From Paenibacillus macerans (GTDB lineage Bacteria > Bacillota > Bacilli > Paenibacillales > Paenibacillaceae), in NCBI RefSeq assembly GCF_023715465.1, contig NZ_JAMBOE010000005.1:1-64000 (forward strand): a stretch of DNA of 64,000 bases. The letters run 5' to 3'. Below the pieces are notes generated by a model, which saw nothing but the letters and a program-made list of their open reading frames with translations, was not told where the DNA came from and did not search any database. The position numbers were made by a program, and so were the translations under genes. Positions 8,679 through 17,491 of the stretch are shown piece after piece; position 1 is the stretch's first letter; each line of letters begins with the position of its first letter.

Positions 8679-9992
8679 TCAATAATAATAACTGCTGCCT
8701 TCCACAAACTCGAATTCAAAGTCGCCGATGCGTACAGGCGTACCGTCCTTGGCGCCGCGTTTGCGGAGCTCCTCATCGACGCCCATGTGGCGCAGCGTCC
8801 GGGCCAGCTTTAAAATCGCGTCATGCGAATTGAGCTGCATCCGCTTCATCATCCGCTCGATTTTTATACTTTCCACGATAAATGTCTCATTTTCCCGCCG
8901 GATCGTAAACCCTTCGTCCTCGCGTTTGTCGAGCTTGTAAATTTTCCGCTCCTCCAACTCGGTCACTTCTTCAAGCGCCGGTGCTTCCGGAATTTGATCA
9001 AGCAAATCGACCGCGCGGTAAACAAGCTCCTGAACCCCTTGGCGGGTGAACGAGGAGATTGGCATAATTTCCAGGTCGCCGCGAACCTCGCTGACCTGTT
9101 TGCGGAATTTCTCCAAATTTTCCGCCGCCTCCGGCATATCCATTTTGTTGGCGGCGACGATTTGCGGACGATGCTCCAGATCGGCATTATATTGCCTAAG
9201 CTCGTCGTTGATCTTCTGCCAATCGTCAAACGGATCGCGCCCTTCCGAGCCCGCCATGTCGACGACATGGATAATGAGACGGGTCCGCTCCACATGGCGT
9301 AAAAATTCATGCCCTAGGCCGACCCCTTCGTGGGCCCCTTCAATCAATCCCGGCAGGTCGGCCATCACGAAGCTGCGCCCTTCGCCGGCATCGACCACCC
9401 CAAGATTCGGCGTGATCGTCGTAAAATGATAGGCGCCGATTTTCGGCTTGGCCGCCGATACGACCGACAGCAGCGTAGACTTTCCGACGCTCGGAAAACC
9501 GACCAGCCCGACGTCGGCCATCACCTTCAGCTCCAGCACCACCCAGCGCTCTTCGCCTTCTTCGCCATGCTCGGCCAGCTCCGGCGCCGGGTTGTTTGGT
9601 GTGGCGAAGCGAATATTGCCGCGCCCCCCGCGCCCCCCGCGGGCCACGATAATCTGCTGACCGTGGCGCGTCAAGTCGGCGAGCACCTCCTGTGTGTCGT
9701 CGTCGATCACGACCGTACCCGGAGGCACGCGAACGATCATATTTTCCGCATTTGCTCCGTGCTGGCTTTTGTTCCGTCCCTTTTCCCCGCGCTGCGCCTT
9801 GAAGTGGCGCTGATAGCGGAAATCCATCAGTGTTCTTAAGCCTTCGTCCACCCGGAAAATGACGTCCCCGCCTTTGCCGCCGTCGCCGCCGGCCGGGCCG
9901 CCTTCGGGAACGTATTTCTCCCGGCGGAAAGCGACGATCCCGTCACCGCCGTCGCCTCCCTTGACATAAATCTTCGCTTTATCTACAAACAT
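8679..9992 (-). CDS. obgE: GTPase Obg/CgtA
   Basis: A 437-residue Obg-family GTPase associated with the 50S ribosome, essential in Bacillus and linked to the stress response and sporulation. The glycine-rich Obg fold (residues 1-158, GGDGGDG and [12 protein letters not shown]) is followed by the G domain with [11 protein letters not shown] (G1), DLPG (G3) and NKMD (G4), and a C-terminal OCT domain near 350-430. Start ATG overlaps the 3' end of spo0B by ten bases, which suggests translational coupling. The spo0B-obg pair is conserved in Bacillales. Confidence 0.98.
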   Translation of the reverse strand: MFVDKAKIYVKGGDGGDGIVAFRREKYVPEGGPAGGDGGKGGDVIFRVDEGLRTLMDFRYQRHFKAQRGEKGRNKSQHGANAENMIVRVPPGTVVIDDDTQEVLADLTRHGQQIIVARGGRGGRGNIRFATPNNPAPELAEHGEEGEERWVVLELKVMADVGLVGFPSVGKSTLLSVVSAAKPKIGAYHFTTITPNLGVVDAGEGRSFVMADLPGLIEGAHEGVGLGHEFLRHVERTRLIIHVVDMAGSEGRDPFDDWQKINDELRQYNADLEHRPQIVAANKMDMPEAAENLEKFRKQVSEVRGDLEIMPISSFTRQGVQELVYRAVDLLDQIPEAPALEEVTELEERKIYKLDKREDEGFTIRRENETFIVESIKIERMMKRMQLNSHDAILKLARTLRHMGVDEELRKRGAKDGTPVRIGDFEFEFVEGSSYYY

Positions 9993-10747
9993 GCATTCAC
10001 CTCATTTAAATTCCCGCAGGAAATCCGAAGCCGAAAAGCGGAGAATTCCGATTCAACCTGTTCGGCGCGAACCCGTTTCCCCTCCGCCCATTCCTCAATT
10101 TGGCGCCGAAGCGCTTCCTTGTTCCCCGGTACGGCGGGCGAATCGAAGCGCACCAGCACCTCACCGTTCTCCCGGGTGATGGACATCTTCAACTGAAGGA
10201 TTTCTCCCCACGAAGACCGGCCGGTATACTGATATGCTCTGACCGTTTCCACGATAGCTTCCGTCAGCTCTTCCGCGTCATCCGCCGTAAGCAGGCTGCC
10301 GAGCTGCAAGTCATTTTCGATTTCAACCTCCAACTGCACCGATCCGTTCACTTCGCGGAACGACTGTAAATAAAACACGAGCGACGGAATGCCGAGCCGC
10401 GATATTTTGCTCTCTACAGCCATTCGCTCCTTTATTCTTTCCACGCAGCCAGCCAATTTATCAAATTTGCCCATCCGAATATATCCGTACAAAATCTGCA
10501 GGTCGTTCATCCAATCATGGCGATGGTGGCTAAGCGTCGCCGAAGCCGTCCGCTGTACCGATTCCAGCAAATGCTTCCGCTCGTTCGCCGCCTGTTTTCG
10601 AATATGCCGTACATACATCCAAAACAAGATGAAAAGACAACCGCTTATAACCGCATGTCCTATCGGTGATTTCACGTAATAATGGAGACCCAGACTAGCG
10701 ATTGCAAGCAGCACGCCGATCGTCGGCACCGTGAACCGATGTTTCAT
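9983..10747 (-). CDS. spo0B: Sporulation phosphotransferase Spo0B
   Basis: Predicted phosphorelay protein that passes phosphate from Spo0F to Spo0A at sporulation onset. Two hydrophobic segments near the N-terminus (about residues 10-26 and 31-47) suggest membrane anchoring. The motif [11 protein letters not shown] follows, in which the histidine before DW (about residue 77) matches the phosphorylated His30 of B. subtilis Spo0B. The C-terminal half has the weak ATPase-like fold of Spo0B without kinase motifs. Of two adjacent ATG codons the second (10747) has better spacing to GGGG. Identification is reinforced by its place between rpmA and obgE. Confidence 0.88.
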   Translation of the reverse strand: MKHRFTVPTIGVLLAIASLGLHYYVKSPIGHAVISGCLFILFWMYVRHIRKQAANERKHLLESVQRTASATLSHHRHDWMNDLQILYGYIRMGKFDKLAGCVERIKERMAVESKISRLGIPSLVFYLQSFREVNGSVQLEVEIENDLQLGSLLTADDAEELTEAIVETVRAYQYTGRSSWGEILQLKMSITRENGEVLVRFDSPAVPGNKEALRRQIEEWAEGKRVRAEQVESEFSAFRLRISCGNLNEVNACL

Positions 10748-10803
10748 CATTTCCCCGTTCCCCTAACGAATTGGGTGAGCTTGCCACCCTGGCATCTTAA
10801 CCA

Positions 10804-10809
10804 AGTATA
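10804..10809 (-). promoter_or_regulatory. Candidate extended -10 promoter of spo0B-obgE
   Basis: TGTTATACT on the minus strand gives an extended -10 (TGnTATACT) without a convincing -35. It sits downstream of the rpmA terminator and about 55 bp upstream of spo0B. Confidence 0.4.
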
Positions 10810-10875
10810 ACATAAACCCGGCTTCAAAATCGCTCCACTTAGTAAATCCAAAATGATCGATATCCCGACATTTAA

Positions 10876-10907
10876 AAAGCCCTGGCACTTGATTGTGCCA
10901 GGGCTTT
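10876..10907 (-). terminator. rpmA terminator
   Basis: A perfect 13-bp inverted repeat (AAAGCCCTGGCAC / GTGCCAGGGCTTT), the last T-run continuing as TTTTT on the minus strand. It closes the rplU-prp-rpmA transcript. Confidence 0.92.
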
Positions 10908-10939
10908 GCAGCTAGCTTCATTTCGTACGGCTTCGCCGC

Positions 10940-11251
10940 TTAGGCTTCAACCGTAGCCGCTACCGGAGCGGTTTCTACAGGGTAGACGCTCACTTTTTTG
11001 CGATCGCGACCCCAACGCTCGAATTTCACGACGCCGTCGACTTTGGCGAACAGCGTATCGTCGGAACCGATGCCTACGTTCGTACCCGGATGAATTTTCG
11101 TGCCGCGTTGACGAACGAGGATGCTTCCGCCCGTCACGACTTGGCCGTCAGCACGTTTCACGCCAAGGCGTTTCGCGATGCTGTCGCGTCCGTTTTTCGT
11201 GGAGCCTACGCCCTTCTTCGAAGCGAACAACTGGAGATCCAATTTCAACAT
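10940..11251 (-). CDS. rpmA: 50S ribosomal protein L27 (with cleavable N-terminus)
   Basis: A 103-residue L27. The N-terminus [20 protein letters not shown] carries the Firmicute-type extension ending LQLF before the conserved A-SKKG start, the site cut by the protease Prp. The SGDGRDS-like core appears here as [17 protein letters not shown] lies eight bases before the ATG. L27 sits near the ribosomal P site; removal of the extension is needed for function in Firmicutes. Confidence 0.98.
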   Translation of the reverse strand: MLKLDLQLFASKKGVGSTKNGRDSIAKRLGVKRADGQVVTGGSILVRQRGTKIHPGTNVGIGSDDTLFAKVDGVVKFERWGRDRKKVSVYPVETAPVAATVEA

Positions 11252-11269
11252 TGTAGTCTACCTCCTTCT

Positions 11270-11602
11270 TTAAATAATGACGTCCTGTATCTGAATATAC
11301 TTCCCGTATGATTCTTCGATACTCTTCAGCATAACGACAAGGGAAGCAAGCAGCAATTGCACTTGTTCCTCGGCTTCCGGCCGAACCGCAGAAGGAAGAC
11401 TCGCGCTTAGAAAGCCGTTCTTCATCCGGGAATCCATCACGACCGCCGTCAGCTCCTCAATGGAGTTGACCGTACCTACGGTAACGGCCGAAACGCCGGC
11501 GCATACGATGTCCTCCCCGGCCTTCGCGTAGCCGGCATGGCCTTCCACCTCAAAGCCCGCAATGCCGTTATCCTGCCTGCGCAAAATGGAGACGATAATC
11601 AA
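11270..11602 (-). CDS. prp: Ribosomal-processing cysteine protease Prp
   Basis: A 110-residue homolog of B. subtilis YsxB and Staphylococcus Prp, the cysteine protease that removes the N-terminal extension of L27. The predicted catalytic pair is His22 in EGHAGYA and Cys34 in DIVCAGVS. It lies between rplU and rpmA, adjacent to its substrate. Start is TTG with AAGGTG six bases upstream, 13 bp after the rplU stop, so expression probably depends on rplU translation. Confidence 0.95.
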   Translation of the reverse strand: MIIVSILRRQDNGIAGFEVEGHAGYAKAGEDIVCAGVSAVTVGTVNSIEELTAVVMDSRMKNGFLSASLPSAVRPEAEEQVQLLLASLVVMLKSIEESYGKYIQIQDVII

Positions 11603-11615
11603 TTACCGCACCTTC

Positions 11616-11927
11616 TTACGCCTGGATTTTCTCGATCGTTACTTTCGTGTACGGCTGGCGATGACCTTGTTTTTTGTGGTAGTTCTTTTTCGGTTTGTAT
11701 TTGTAAACGACCACTTTTTGGCCTTTGCCGTGTTTTTCGACTTTAGCCGTAACAGTAGCGCCGGATACGAGCGGAGTTCCCGCCACCAAACCTTCCCCTT
11801 TGGATACTGCCAACACACGGTCGAACGTTACGCTTGCGCCGTCCTGCGCGTCCAATTTCTCGATGTAAAGCACATCGCCTTCTTGAACACGGTATTGTTT
11901 ACCGCCGGTTTCGATAATTGCGTACAT
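11616..11927 (-). CDS. rplU: 50S ribosomal protein L21
   Basis: A 103-residue L21 starting [18 protein letters not shown], with the conserved C-terminal [18 protein letters not shown]. Start chosen at the ATG preceded by GAGGAGGTG seven bases upstream; six extra in-frame codons upstream are not used. First gene of rplU-prp-rpmA. Confidence 0.98.
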   Translation of the reverse strand: MYAIIETGGKQYRVQEGDVLYIEKLDAQDGASVTFDRVLAVSKGEGLVAGTPLVSGATVTAKVEKHGKGQKVVVYKYKPKKNYHKKQGHRQPYTKVTIEKIQA

Positions 11928-12052
11928 TTGCTTGCACCTCCTCATGTCTCAGACTCGCCTAATCCAGGTGCCGCTGCCTTATGGCAAGCGGACTTGTTGA
12001 CCCGACTGGAGCGGTTACAGCATGTGCACAAGCATATACTTAGTGACACATA
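11928..12052 (-). promoter_or_regulatory. Probable L21 leader RNA
   Basis: About 125 nt separate the inferred transcription start from the rplU ATG, with self-complementary segments such as CCGCTTGCCATAAGGCAGCGG. Bacillales rplU genes commonly have a structured L21 leader at this place, probably for autoregulation. I assign it by position and length only; I could not check the fold against the known family model. Confidence 0.45.
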
Positions 12053-12059
12053 CCTCACT

Positions 12060-12088
12060 ATGATAGCATGTGGTGCGGATAATATCAA
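12060..12088 (-). promoter_or_regulatory. Sigma-A promoter of rplU-prp-rpmA
   Basis: On the minus strand there is a -35 TTGATA (12083-12088), a 17-bp spacer and a -10 TATCAT (12060-12065). It lies between the rng stop codon and rplU. Confidence 0.65.
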
Positions 12089-12106
12089 TTTGTTTTTCAG
12101 CCAAGA

Positions 12107-13288
12107 TCATAACGAATTTTCCGCACGAATTCTTTTTCGCGTCATCTCCAGCAGCCCGAGCCGCGTCCAGCCCAAGATGTGATGCTGTGTCCGGTCGCCG
12201 TACATCGATTGCTCCAACCGCTCCCAAACGGCCTCCCGATGCTCGTCGTAGTCCATGTCGATGAAATCGATGATAATGATCCCGCCGGTGTCGCGCAGAC
12301 GGATAAGCCGGGCGATTTCCCGGGCCGCCTCCAAATTCGTCTGGAACACCGTATCTTCCAAATCAGCGCCCCCGGTGTATTTTCCCGTGTTCACGTCGAT
12401 CACGGTTAGAGCCTCGGTCGTGTCCCAAACAAGGTAGCCACCGCCGGGCAACCAGACTTTGCGTTGGAAATCCTTGTCAAGCTGCAGCTTGACCCCGTAA
12501 TGCTCAAACAAAGGCGGTTCGCCTTCGTACACGATGATACGCGGTGATTCTCCCGGCAGCATTTTGCGCAAAAAAGCCAGCGCTTCGTCGGCCTGTTCCG
12601 GACAGTCCACAATCAGTTCGTCCGTTTCCGGGCTGTAGACGTCCCGCATCAACCGCTGCACGACGCTTAAATCCTGATGCAGCAAAGCGGGAGCCGCAGC
12701 GTCCCCGGCTTCCTGCAGGATCGAGGTCCACTGCCCCCGCAGCAGGTCCAGGTCTTCGCCGATCGCTGCGCTGCCTTCGTCCTCGGCCACTGTTCGCAGG
12801 ATGAGCCCCTCCTCCTCCTGCCTCAGCTCCTCGCCAACCATTTTCAGCCGGAATCTTTCTTCATCACGGCTGATTTTTTTGGACACGGCAACGTAACCGG
12901 CCGTCGGCATATACACCAGCCAGCGCCCAGGCAAGGAATAATGGGTGGTCACCCGCGCGCCTTTATTGCCGATCGCTTCTTTTACGACCTGAACGACCAG
13001 CTCGTGGCCGGGCTTCAACAGCTCCGTAATCGCCGGCTTTGGTTTGGGCTGTTTTTCCAAATGCGGATGAAGCACATCATCAATATACAGAAACGCGTTT
13101 TTTTTCTGTCCTATATCCACAAAAGCGGCTTGCATGCCGGGAATGACATTAACGACTTTACCTTTAATAAAGCTGCCGACCAGTCCTCTGTTCTGAGAAC
13201 GCTCCGCCGCATACTCCACCAGTCTGCCGTTTTCCAGAAGCGCCACCTCGGTAGAGCCGGATCCGCAGTGAACAATCATCCTTTTCAT
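12107..13288 (-). CDS. rng: Rne/Rng family ribonuclease, short form
   Basis: A 393-residue RNase E/G homolog. The S1-like RNA-binding region is at residues ~35-130 (VNVIPGMQAAFVDIG), and the DNase-I-like catalytic part carries the metal-binding aspartates D298 (VIDVNTGKYTGG) and D341 (IIIIDFIDMD). The protein ends right after LLEMTRKRIRAENSL. RNase E and G normally continue there into a CPxC zinc-link used for tetramer formation; it is missing here. The family cuts AU-rich single-stranded RNA in rRNA and mRNA processing. It lies between spoIVFB and rplU. No canonical start conflict is seen (GGTGAG just before ATG). Confidence 0.93.
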   Translation of the reverse strand: MKRMIVHCGSGSTEVALLENGRLVEYAAERSQNRGLVGSFIKGKVVNVIPGMQAAFVDIGQKKNAFLYIDDVLHPHLEKQPKPKPAITELLKPGHELVVQVVKEAIGNKGARVTTHYSLPGRWLVYMPTAGYVAVSKKISRDEERFRLKMVGEELRQEEEGLILRTVAEDEGSAAIGEDLDLLRGQWTSILQEAGDAAAPALLHQDLSVVQRLMRDVYSPETDELIVDCPEQADEALAFLRKMLPGESPRIIVYEGEPPLFEHYGVKLQLDKDFQRKVWLPGGGYLVWDTTEALTVIDVNTGKYTGGADLEDTVFQTNLEAAREIARLIRLRDTGGIIIIDFIDMDYDEHREAVWERLEQSMYGDRTQHHILGWTRLGLLEMTRKRIRAENSL

Positions 13289-13404
13289 GATCTCACCTTT
13301 CTAACGTTCTAACAGAATCATACCTGTATCACATTATACCATGACTGCACACCTTAAGCCCCGAGTCCCTAGTCGGAAAAAAGAACCATTCAGCCGCGCT
13401 GAAA

Positions 13405-14259
13405 TTAAAAATTCTTTAATCTTAAAAAGGAGGAAATGACGCGCTGTTCCGGTACAACGGCAACGATATTCCCTTGATGATTCATGACGTAGATGAAATG
13501 GTATTTTTCCCGTTTAAATAGACGCAAGATATGGTCCAAAGGTTTCGCTTTTTCGGCAACAATCGGCTGGGCTAAGGTCCCGTTCATCAGATGTCTGGAA
13601 AAGCTCCGGTCCCGGTTCACGAGAAAGCGCAAAAACCGGTAAGGAATATTCCGGTAATCGATGGTGTTCGAATAGAGCAAAAAGATGCCGATCATCAGTA
13701 TGTTGAGTTGCAGTCCTTCCCGGAGCAGCAGGAGCGGCAGCAGCGAGTACGCGATCAGCAGGACGCTGAACAGCAGGCTGATGCGGTAGGACCAGATCAG
13801 TGTGGCGTGATAAGGAAGCAGAAAGCTGCAGAAGGCCTGGCTGATTTTTCCTCCGTCCAGCGGCAGAATCGGCAGCAAATTGAACAAGGCGATCAAGATG
13901 TTGCTATGGATAAAATAGTCCAGGAAAGGCCCGTCCCACAAACCGGCCGCGTGGAGAAGCAAGGACGCGAAGATGAGCAGTACGTTTTGCAAGGGCCCTG
14001 CCAAAGCGATGGCGATTTCCCGCCCGGCCGTCAGATCTCCCGCATCCTCCATGACGGCAACGCCGCCGAAAGGAAGCATTTGCACGGACAGCACGCGGAT
14101 TCCATACATCCGCGCCGCAGCCACATGGCCGAGCTCATGGATAAAAACGATCGCAAACAGGGACAGCAGCTCCAAAAAATGGCCGGTCAATACCGACATG
14201 AGCATAATGATAACAAACAGAGGATGAAAGGAAATCGTCATTCCGCCCCATTTAATCAA
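13405..14259 (-). CDS. spoIVFB: SpoIVFB-like intramembrane metalloprotease
   Basis: A 284-residue site-2 protease. The zinc motif HELGH (H41, E42, H45) lies in a predicted membrane segment and the third ligand D135 in LPLDGGK; about six hydrophobic segments occur before residue 200. The C-terminal ~90 residues form a CBS-like domain. SpoIVFB cleaves pro-sigma-K in the mother-cell-derived membrane. Start is TTG at 14259, overlapping the spoIVFA stop by eight bases; the ATG at 14241 is an alternative. The order spoIVFA-spoIVFB is conserved in Bacillales. Confidence 0.9.
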   Translation of the reverse strand: MIKWGGMTISFHPLFVIIMLMSVLTGHFLELLSLFAIVFIHELGHVAAARMYGIRVLSVQMLPFGGVAVMEDAGDLTAGREIAIALAGPLQNVLLIFASLLLHAAGLWDGPFLDYFIHSNILIALFNLLPILPLDGGKISQAFCSFLLPYHATLIWSYRISLLFSVLLIAYSLLPLLLLREGLQLNILMIGIFLLYSNTIDYRNIPYRFLRFLVNRDRSFSRHLMNGTLAQPIVAEKAKPLDHILRLFKREKYHFIYVMNHQGNIVAVVPEQRVISSFLRLKNF

Positions 14260-15190
14260 ATGGAATCACATCCGCCGGATCGATATACCGGTTATCTTTT
14301 TGCAGCGCAAAATACAAGGTCGGGAGCGGCGGTTCCGTTCCTGGAGGAAGCGTGCCGACGATATCGCCCCCTTCCAGCCAATCCCCTTTTTCGACGGCGG
14401 TTTGCTCCAGGCGGCCGTAGATGGAGATGTATCCATCGGCATGCTGGACCGTGACGGTCACGCCCATCGCCGGATCCCGGGTTACGCTGAGAACCCGCCC
14501 GGTTCCTATGCTTTTCACCTGAACAACTCCGTTCTCCGCCCGCTCCGGAATCATTTCGACCCCCTTCAAGCTGAGCGCAAACGAGCCGGCAGGGCTGCCG
14601 GAGACGGGAGCAATGAATCCGCTTGTTGCCCCGACCTTTACCCCGTTGTCTTCATGGTGCTTAAAAATCGGAATAAATGACGGCGCACCGCCGAAATAAC
14701 GTTCATACCAGGTTTCTACCGCCTGAAAATCCATCTCTTCGGTCAGCGACTGCGCGACAAACGCTCGAATCGGAAGCGACCAGGACGGCTCGTACCGTTC
14801 TATTCCCCAAAACCCCAAAAACAGCAGCGCGCTGATCACAAGCCGAGTAAACATCGTCGTCCAAAAGGAAGAACGTTTGCCTGCCGGGGGCGGGGGGTCT
14901 TCTCTGCCGCCAAAACCGCCATAAAGCTCCTCCCAGCGGCCTTGCCCGCGTTTCCACAGCAACTCGGGGTCGCGTTCGGCTTCGAGTCCTGAATTCCCCG
15001 TTTCGTCGCTCTGCGGATGTCCTCCAGGACGAGCCTCTGCTTTAGAGTCCATCGAACCGCCCAGCCCGGGCCGAACCGCGCTATAGCTACCGGAATCCCG
15101 CCCCCTATCCGGGAGGAGAAGACCGGCCGCATCCTCCATCGTCAGCTGCCTAATCCGCTCCGCTCTTCGTTTTTTCACATTTGATTTCAC
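14252..15190 (-). CDS. spoIVFA: SpoIVFA-like regulator with degenerate M23 peptidase domain
   Basis: A protein of about 312 residues: a charged N-terminus (KSNVKKRRAERIRQL), one membrane segment near residues 117-135 (LVISALLFLGFWGI), and a C-terminal LytM/M23-like domain (GTGRVLSVTRDPAMGVTVTV, HADGYISIYGRLEQ). The metal-binding HxH of active M23 enzymes appears as YISIYG, so it is probably non-catalytic. SpoIVFA holds SpoIVFB and BofA and inhibits SpoIVFB until signalled. I prefer GTG 15190 because GAGGAG directly abuts the ATG at 15196 but is six bases from this GTG. A sigma-E-type promoter lies upstream. Confidence 0.82.
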   Translation of the reverse strand: MKSNVKKRRAERIRQLTMEDAAGLLLPDRGRDSGSYSAVRPGLGGSMDSKAEARPGGHPQSDETGNSGLEAERDPELLWKRGQGRWEELYGGFGGREDPPPPAGKRSSFWTTMFTRLVISALLFLGFWGIERYEPSWSLPIRAFVAQSLTEEMDFQAVETWYERYFGGAPSFIPIFKHHEDNGVKVGATSGFIAPVSGSPAGSFALSLKGVEMIPERAENGVVQVKSIGTGRVLSVTRDPAMGVTVTVQHADGYISIYGRLEQTAVEKGDWLEGGDIVGTLPPGTEPPLPTLYFALQKDNRYIDPADVIPFD

Positions 15191-15283
15191 GTCCATCTCC
15201 TCAGTCCCCCCGGTCTAGTCAGGCGTTTCGTTGAGCGGCGTACCCAAACCGCAGTAGCCCACTCGAAATATCTGGTAGTAATA

Positions 15284-15312
15284 TTTTTATGAAGGGCTTG
15301 GCCGGAATATGA
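15284..15312 (-). promoter_or_regulatory. Sigma-E-type promoter of spoIVFA-spoIVFB
   Basis: On the minus strand, TCATATT (15306-15312) matches the sigma-E -35 KMATATT fully. After 14 bp comes CATAAAAA (15284-15291), matching six of eight positions of the -10 CATACAMT. The spoIVF operon of B. subtilis is transcribed by sigma-E, so the site fits the gene it precedes. Confidence 0.65.
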
Positions 15313-15325
15313 ACAGGAGACTATA

Positions 15326-15508
15326 CGTTGCTCTAACGGACACCAGCGACCTTATCCGCCCATTTGCCGGGTATTTCCCAGGTTAACGGACACACATGAC
15401 CCGATTTCGCTCAAAACCAGTTCATCCAGGACGATTTGAGGTAAATAAGGCTCTCTACCTGCGCATCGCCTCCACCATGTCCAAAATTTTATAAATTCTA
15501 TAAGAACA
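15326..15508. repeat. Intergenic repeat family 2, copy A
   Basis: This stretch starts GCTCTAACGGACACCAGCGA and contains two sub-units of the form CTAACGGACAC...GACC. It then has CATCCAGGACGATTTGAGG, a pyrimidine-rich part and the AT-rich tail ATTTTATAAATTC. Copy C at 56365-56667 matches it in the same order and copy B at 23994-24053 is truncated. All three have the same orientation. It lies between rodA's terminator and spoIVFA. Confidence 0.8.
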
Positions 15509-15512
15509 AAAA

Positions 15513-15536
15513 AACCGGCGCCACCCCGGCACCGGC
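15513..15536 (-). terminator. rodA (mre-min-rod) terminator
   Basis: An 8-bp GC-rich hairpin (CCGGTGCC / GGCGCCGG, one wobble pair, loop GGGGT) is followed by TTTTTTTG on the minus strand, just after the rodA stop. Confidence 0.85.
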
Positions 15537-15541
15537 TTGTT

Positions 15542-16687
15542 TCACTCTACTTTATACTTTTCCTGATGCAGCTTAATGCTGAACACCAGCCCGATACACA
15601 GCATGTTGATCAGCAGCGAGGTCCCCCCATAGCTGATAAACGGCAGCGTAATGCCGGTAATCGGCATCAGGCCGATCATCATACCGACGTTTTCGAAGAT
15701 TTGGAACAAGAACATCGCCACGATCCCAACGATGATGTAGGCGCCCCTTTTGTCGATGCAGCGCAGCGCGATGAGGATCATCCTGTAAATAAACAAAAAA
15801 TAAAGCAGCAGCAGCAGCGAAGAACCCAGGAAGCCGAACTCCTCGCCCACCACGACAAAAATCGAATCCGAGTAAGGATAGGGCACGAACTTTTTGTTCT
15901 TCAGTTCGCCCTTCATGTACCCGTCGCCGAGCAGCCCCCCGGAACCGATGGCGATCTTGGCGTAGTTCGATTGGTGTTTATCGTCGTTGGAAGCCTGGTC
16001 CGGATTGATAAACGTATTGATCCGCTGGTACCAATGCACCTTCTTATGGCTTTCCAAATAATCGCGGATCTGCTCATTGTACGCATTAAACAGCGTCACA
16101 AACACAATCAAGGCCGCAACGGCGGCCGTCAGGGCGATCAGCACATGGCTGTATTTCGCATTGCCGATCCACATCATGCCAACAAAAACCACCAGATAAA
16201 TAATCGCGTTGCCGAGGTCCGGCTGAATAAGCACCAGAAAAAACGGAACAAGCGTGATCAGCGAAATCGGCACAATATCGCCGCGGAAGCGTAATGCCTG
16301 ACCCTGCCTCCGGCCAAGCAGGTACGCCGTGACCAGAATCAGGATGACCTTGACCAGCTCGGCCGGCTGAAACAGCAGGCTGCCGATCCGAAACCAGCTG
16401 CGCGCTCCGTTGATTTCCGGCGCAAACAAATACACCAAAATAAGCAGAAGACAACCTGCCCCGTATCCATACCAGCTGTAACGAAGCAGGGAACGATAAT
16501 CGACCAGCGCCATCCCGAACACGACAATAAAGCCGAGAATATAAAAAATAACGGTCCTTAAATCATATCCTTGAAATTCCGATTCATACGGGGCAATGGC
16601 ACTACGGACCAAAAGGGTGCTGAATACCATGAACAAGGCCAATATTCCGACCATCACCCAGTCCAGCTTTTTCAGTTTAAACAACAA
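15542..16687 (-). CDS. rodA: SEDS peptidoglycan polymerase RodA
   Basis: A 381-residue SEDS-family membrane protein with about ten hydrophobic segments. Family motifs seen are FAPEINGARSWFRIG, FQPAELVKVILIL, the DLGNAIIY stretch in the core, and near the C-terminus MPITGITLPFISYGGTSLL. It polymerises glycan strands for side-wall elongation with a class B PBP. It directly follows minD (six bases apart, same frame) and starts at TTG with poor RBS, suggesting coupling to minD translation. B. subtilis keeps rodA elsewhere; here it joins mreBCD-minCD. Confidence 0.92.
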   Translation of the reverse strand: MLFKLKKLDWVMVGILALFMVFSTLLVRSAIAPYESEFQGYDLRTVIFYILGFIVVFGMALVDYRSLLRYSWYGYGAGCLLLILVYLFAPEINGARSWFRIGSLLFQPAELVKVILILVTAYLLGRRQGQALRFRGDIVPISLITLVPFFLVLIQPDLGNAIIYLVVFVGMMWIGNAKYSHVLIALTAAVAALIVFVTLFNAYNEQIRDYLESHKKVHWYQRINTFINPDQASNDDKHQSNYAKIAIGSGGLLGDGYMKGELKNKKFVPYPYSDSIFVVVGEEFGFLGSSLLLLLYFLFIYRMILIALRCIDKRGAYIIVGIVAMFLFQIFENVGMMIGLMPITGITLPFISYGGTSLLINMLCIGLVFSIKLHQEKYKVE

Positions 16688-16693
16688 CGAAGA

Positions 16694-17491
16694 TCAACCC
16701 ATTCCGAAAAACTTCTTGAAGCGCGTAAATACGCCCTTCTTTTGATCGAGCAGCATCAGGGGCACCGTATCTCCCAAAATGCGCCGCGCGATGTTGCGAT
16801 AGGCGATGGCCGCAGTTGAATCGGGGTTCATGACTGTCGGTTCACCGCTGTTGGCCGCTTTGATGACTTTCTCGTCATCCGGAACGATACCGATCAGATC
16901 GATGTTCAACACCTGCAAAATCCCCTCGATATCCAGCATGTCCCCGGCTTTCATCATGTTCACCTTGATCCGGTTGACGATGAGCTTGGGCGCGCCGATA
17001 TGCGAATTTTCCAGCAGGCCGATAATCCGGTCAGCATCGCGGACGGCGGCATGCTCCGGCGTCGTCACGACAATTGCCTGATCCGCTCCGGCAATCGCGT
17101 TTTTGAAGCCCTGCTCAATGCCGGCCGGGCAGTCGATGATGATGTATTCGAAGTCCTTCTTCAGCTCAAGCACAATGTCTTTGACTTGCTCGGGCGAGAT
17201 GGCGTTTTTGTCTTTCGTCTGGGCGGCAGGCAGCATGTACAGCTCGTCGAACCGCTTGTCCTTCACAAGCGCCTGGTTTAACCGGCAGCGGCCTTCGGCC
17301 ACGTCGATCAAATCGTAGATGATCCGGTTCTCCAGGCCCATGACCACATCCAAATTGCGCAAACCGATGTCCGTATCGACCAGGCACACTTTTTTGCCCA
17401 ACAGCGCAAGCGCGGTTCCGATATTGGCCGAGGTCGTCGTTTTGCCAACGCCGCCTTTGCCGGACGTAATTACGATAGCTTCTCCCATCAT
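16694..17491 (-). CDS. minD: Septum site-determining ATPase MinD
   Basis: A 265-residue ParA/MinD ATPase. The deviant Walker A motif GKGGVGKTTTSANIG lies at residues ~10-24, DTDIGLRNLDVVMGL follows, and Walker B is IIDCPAGIEQG. The C-terminal amphipathic helix (GVFTRFKKFFGMG) is the membrane-targeting sequence. MinD recruits MinC to block division near the poles. Start ATGATG comes immediately after the minC stop. Confidence 0.98.
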   Translation of the reverse strand: MMGEAIVITSGKGGVGKTTTSANIGTALALLGKKVCLVDTDIGLRNLDVVMGLENRIIYDLIDVAEGRCRLNQALVKDKRFDELYMLPAAQTKDKNAISPEQVKDIVLELKKDFEYIIIDCPAGIEQGFKNAIAGADQAIVVTTPEHAAVRDADRIIGLLENSHIGAPKLIVNRIKVNMMKAGDMLDIEGILQVLNIDLIGIVPDDEKVIKAANSGEPTVMNPDSTAAIAYRNIARRILGDTVPLMLLDQKKGVFTRFKKFFGMG

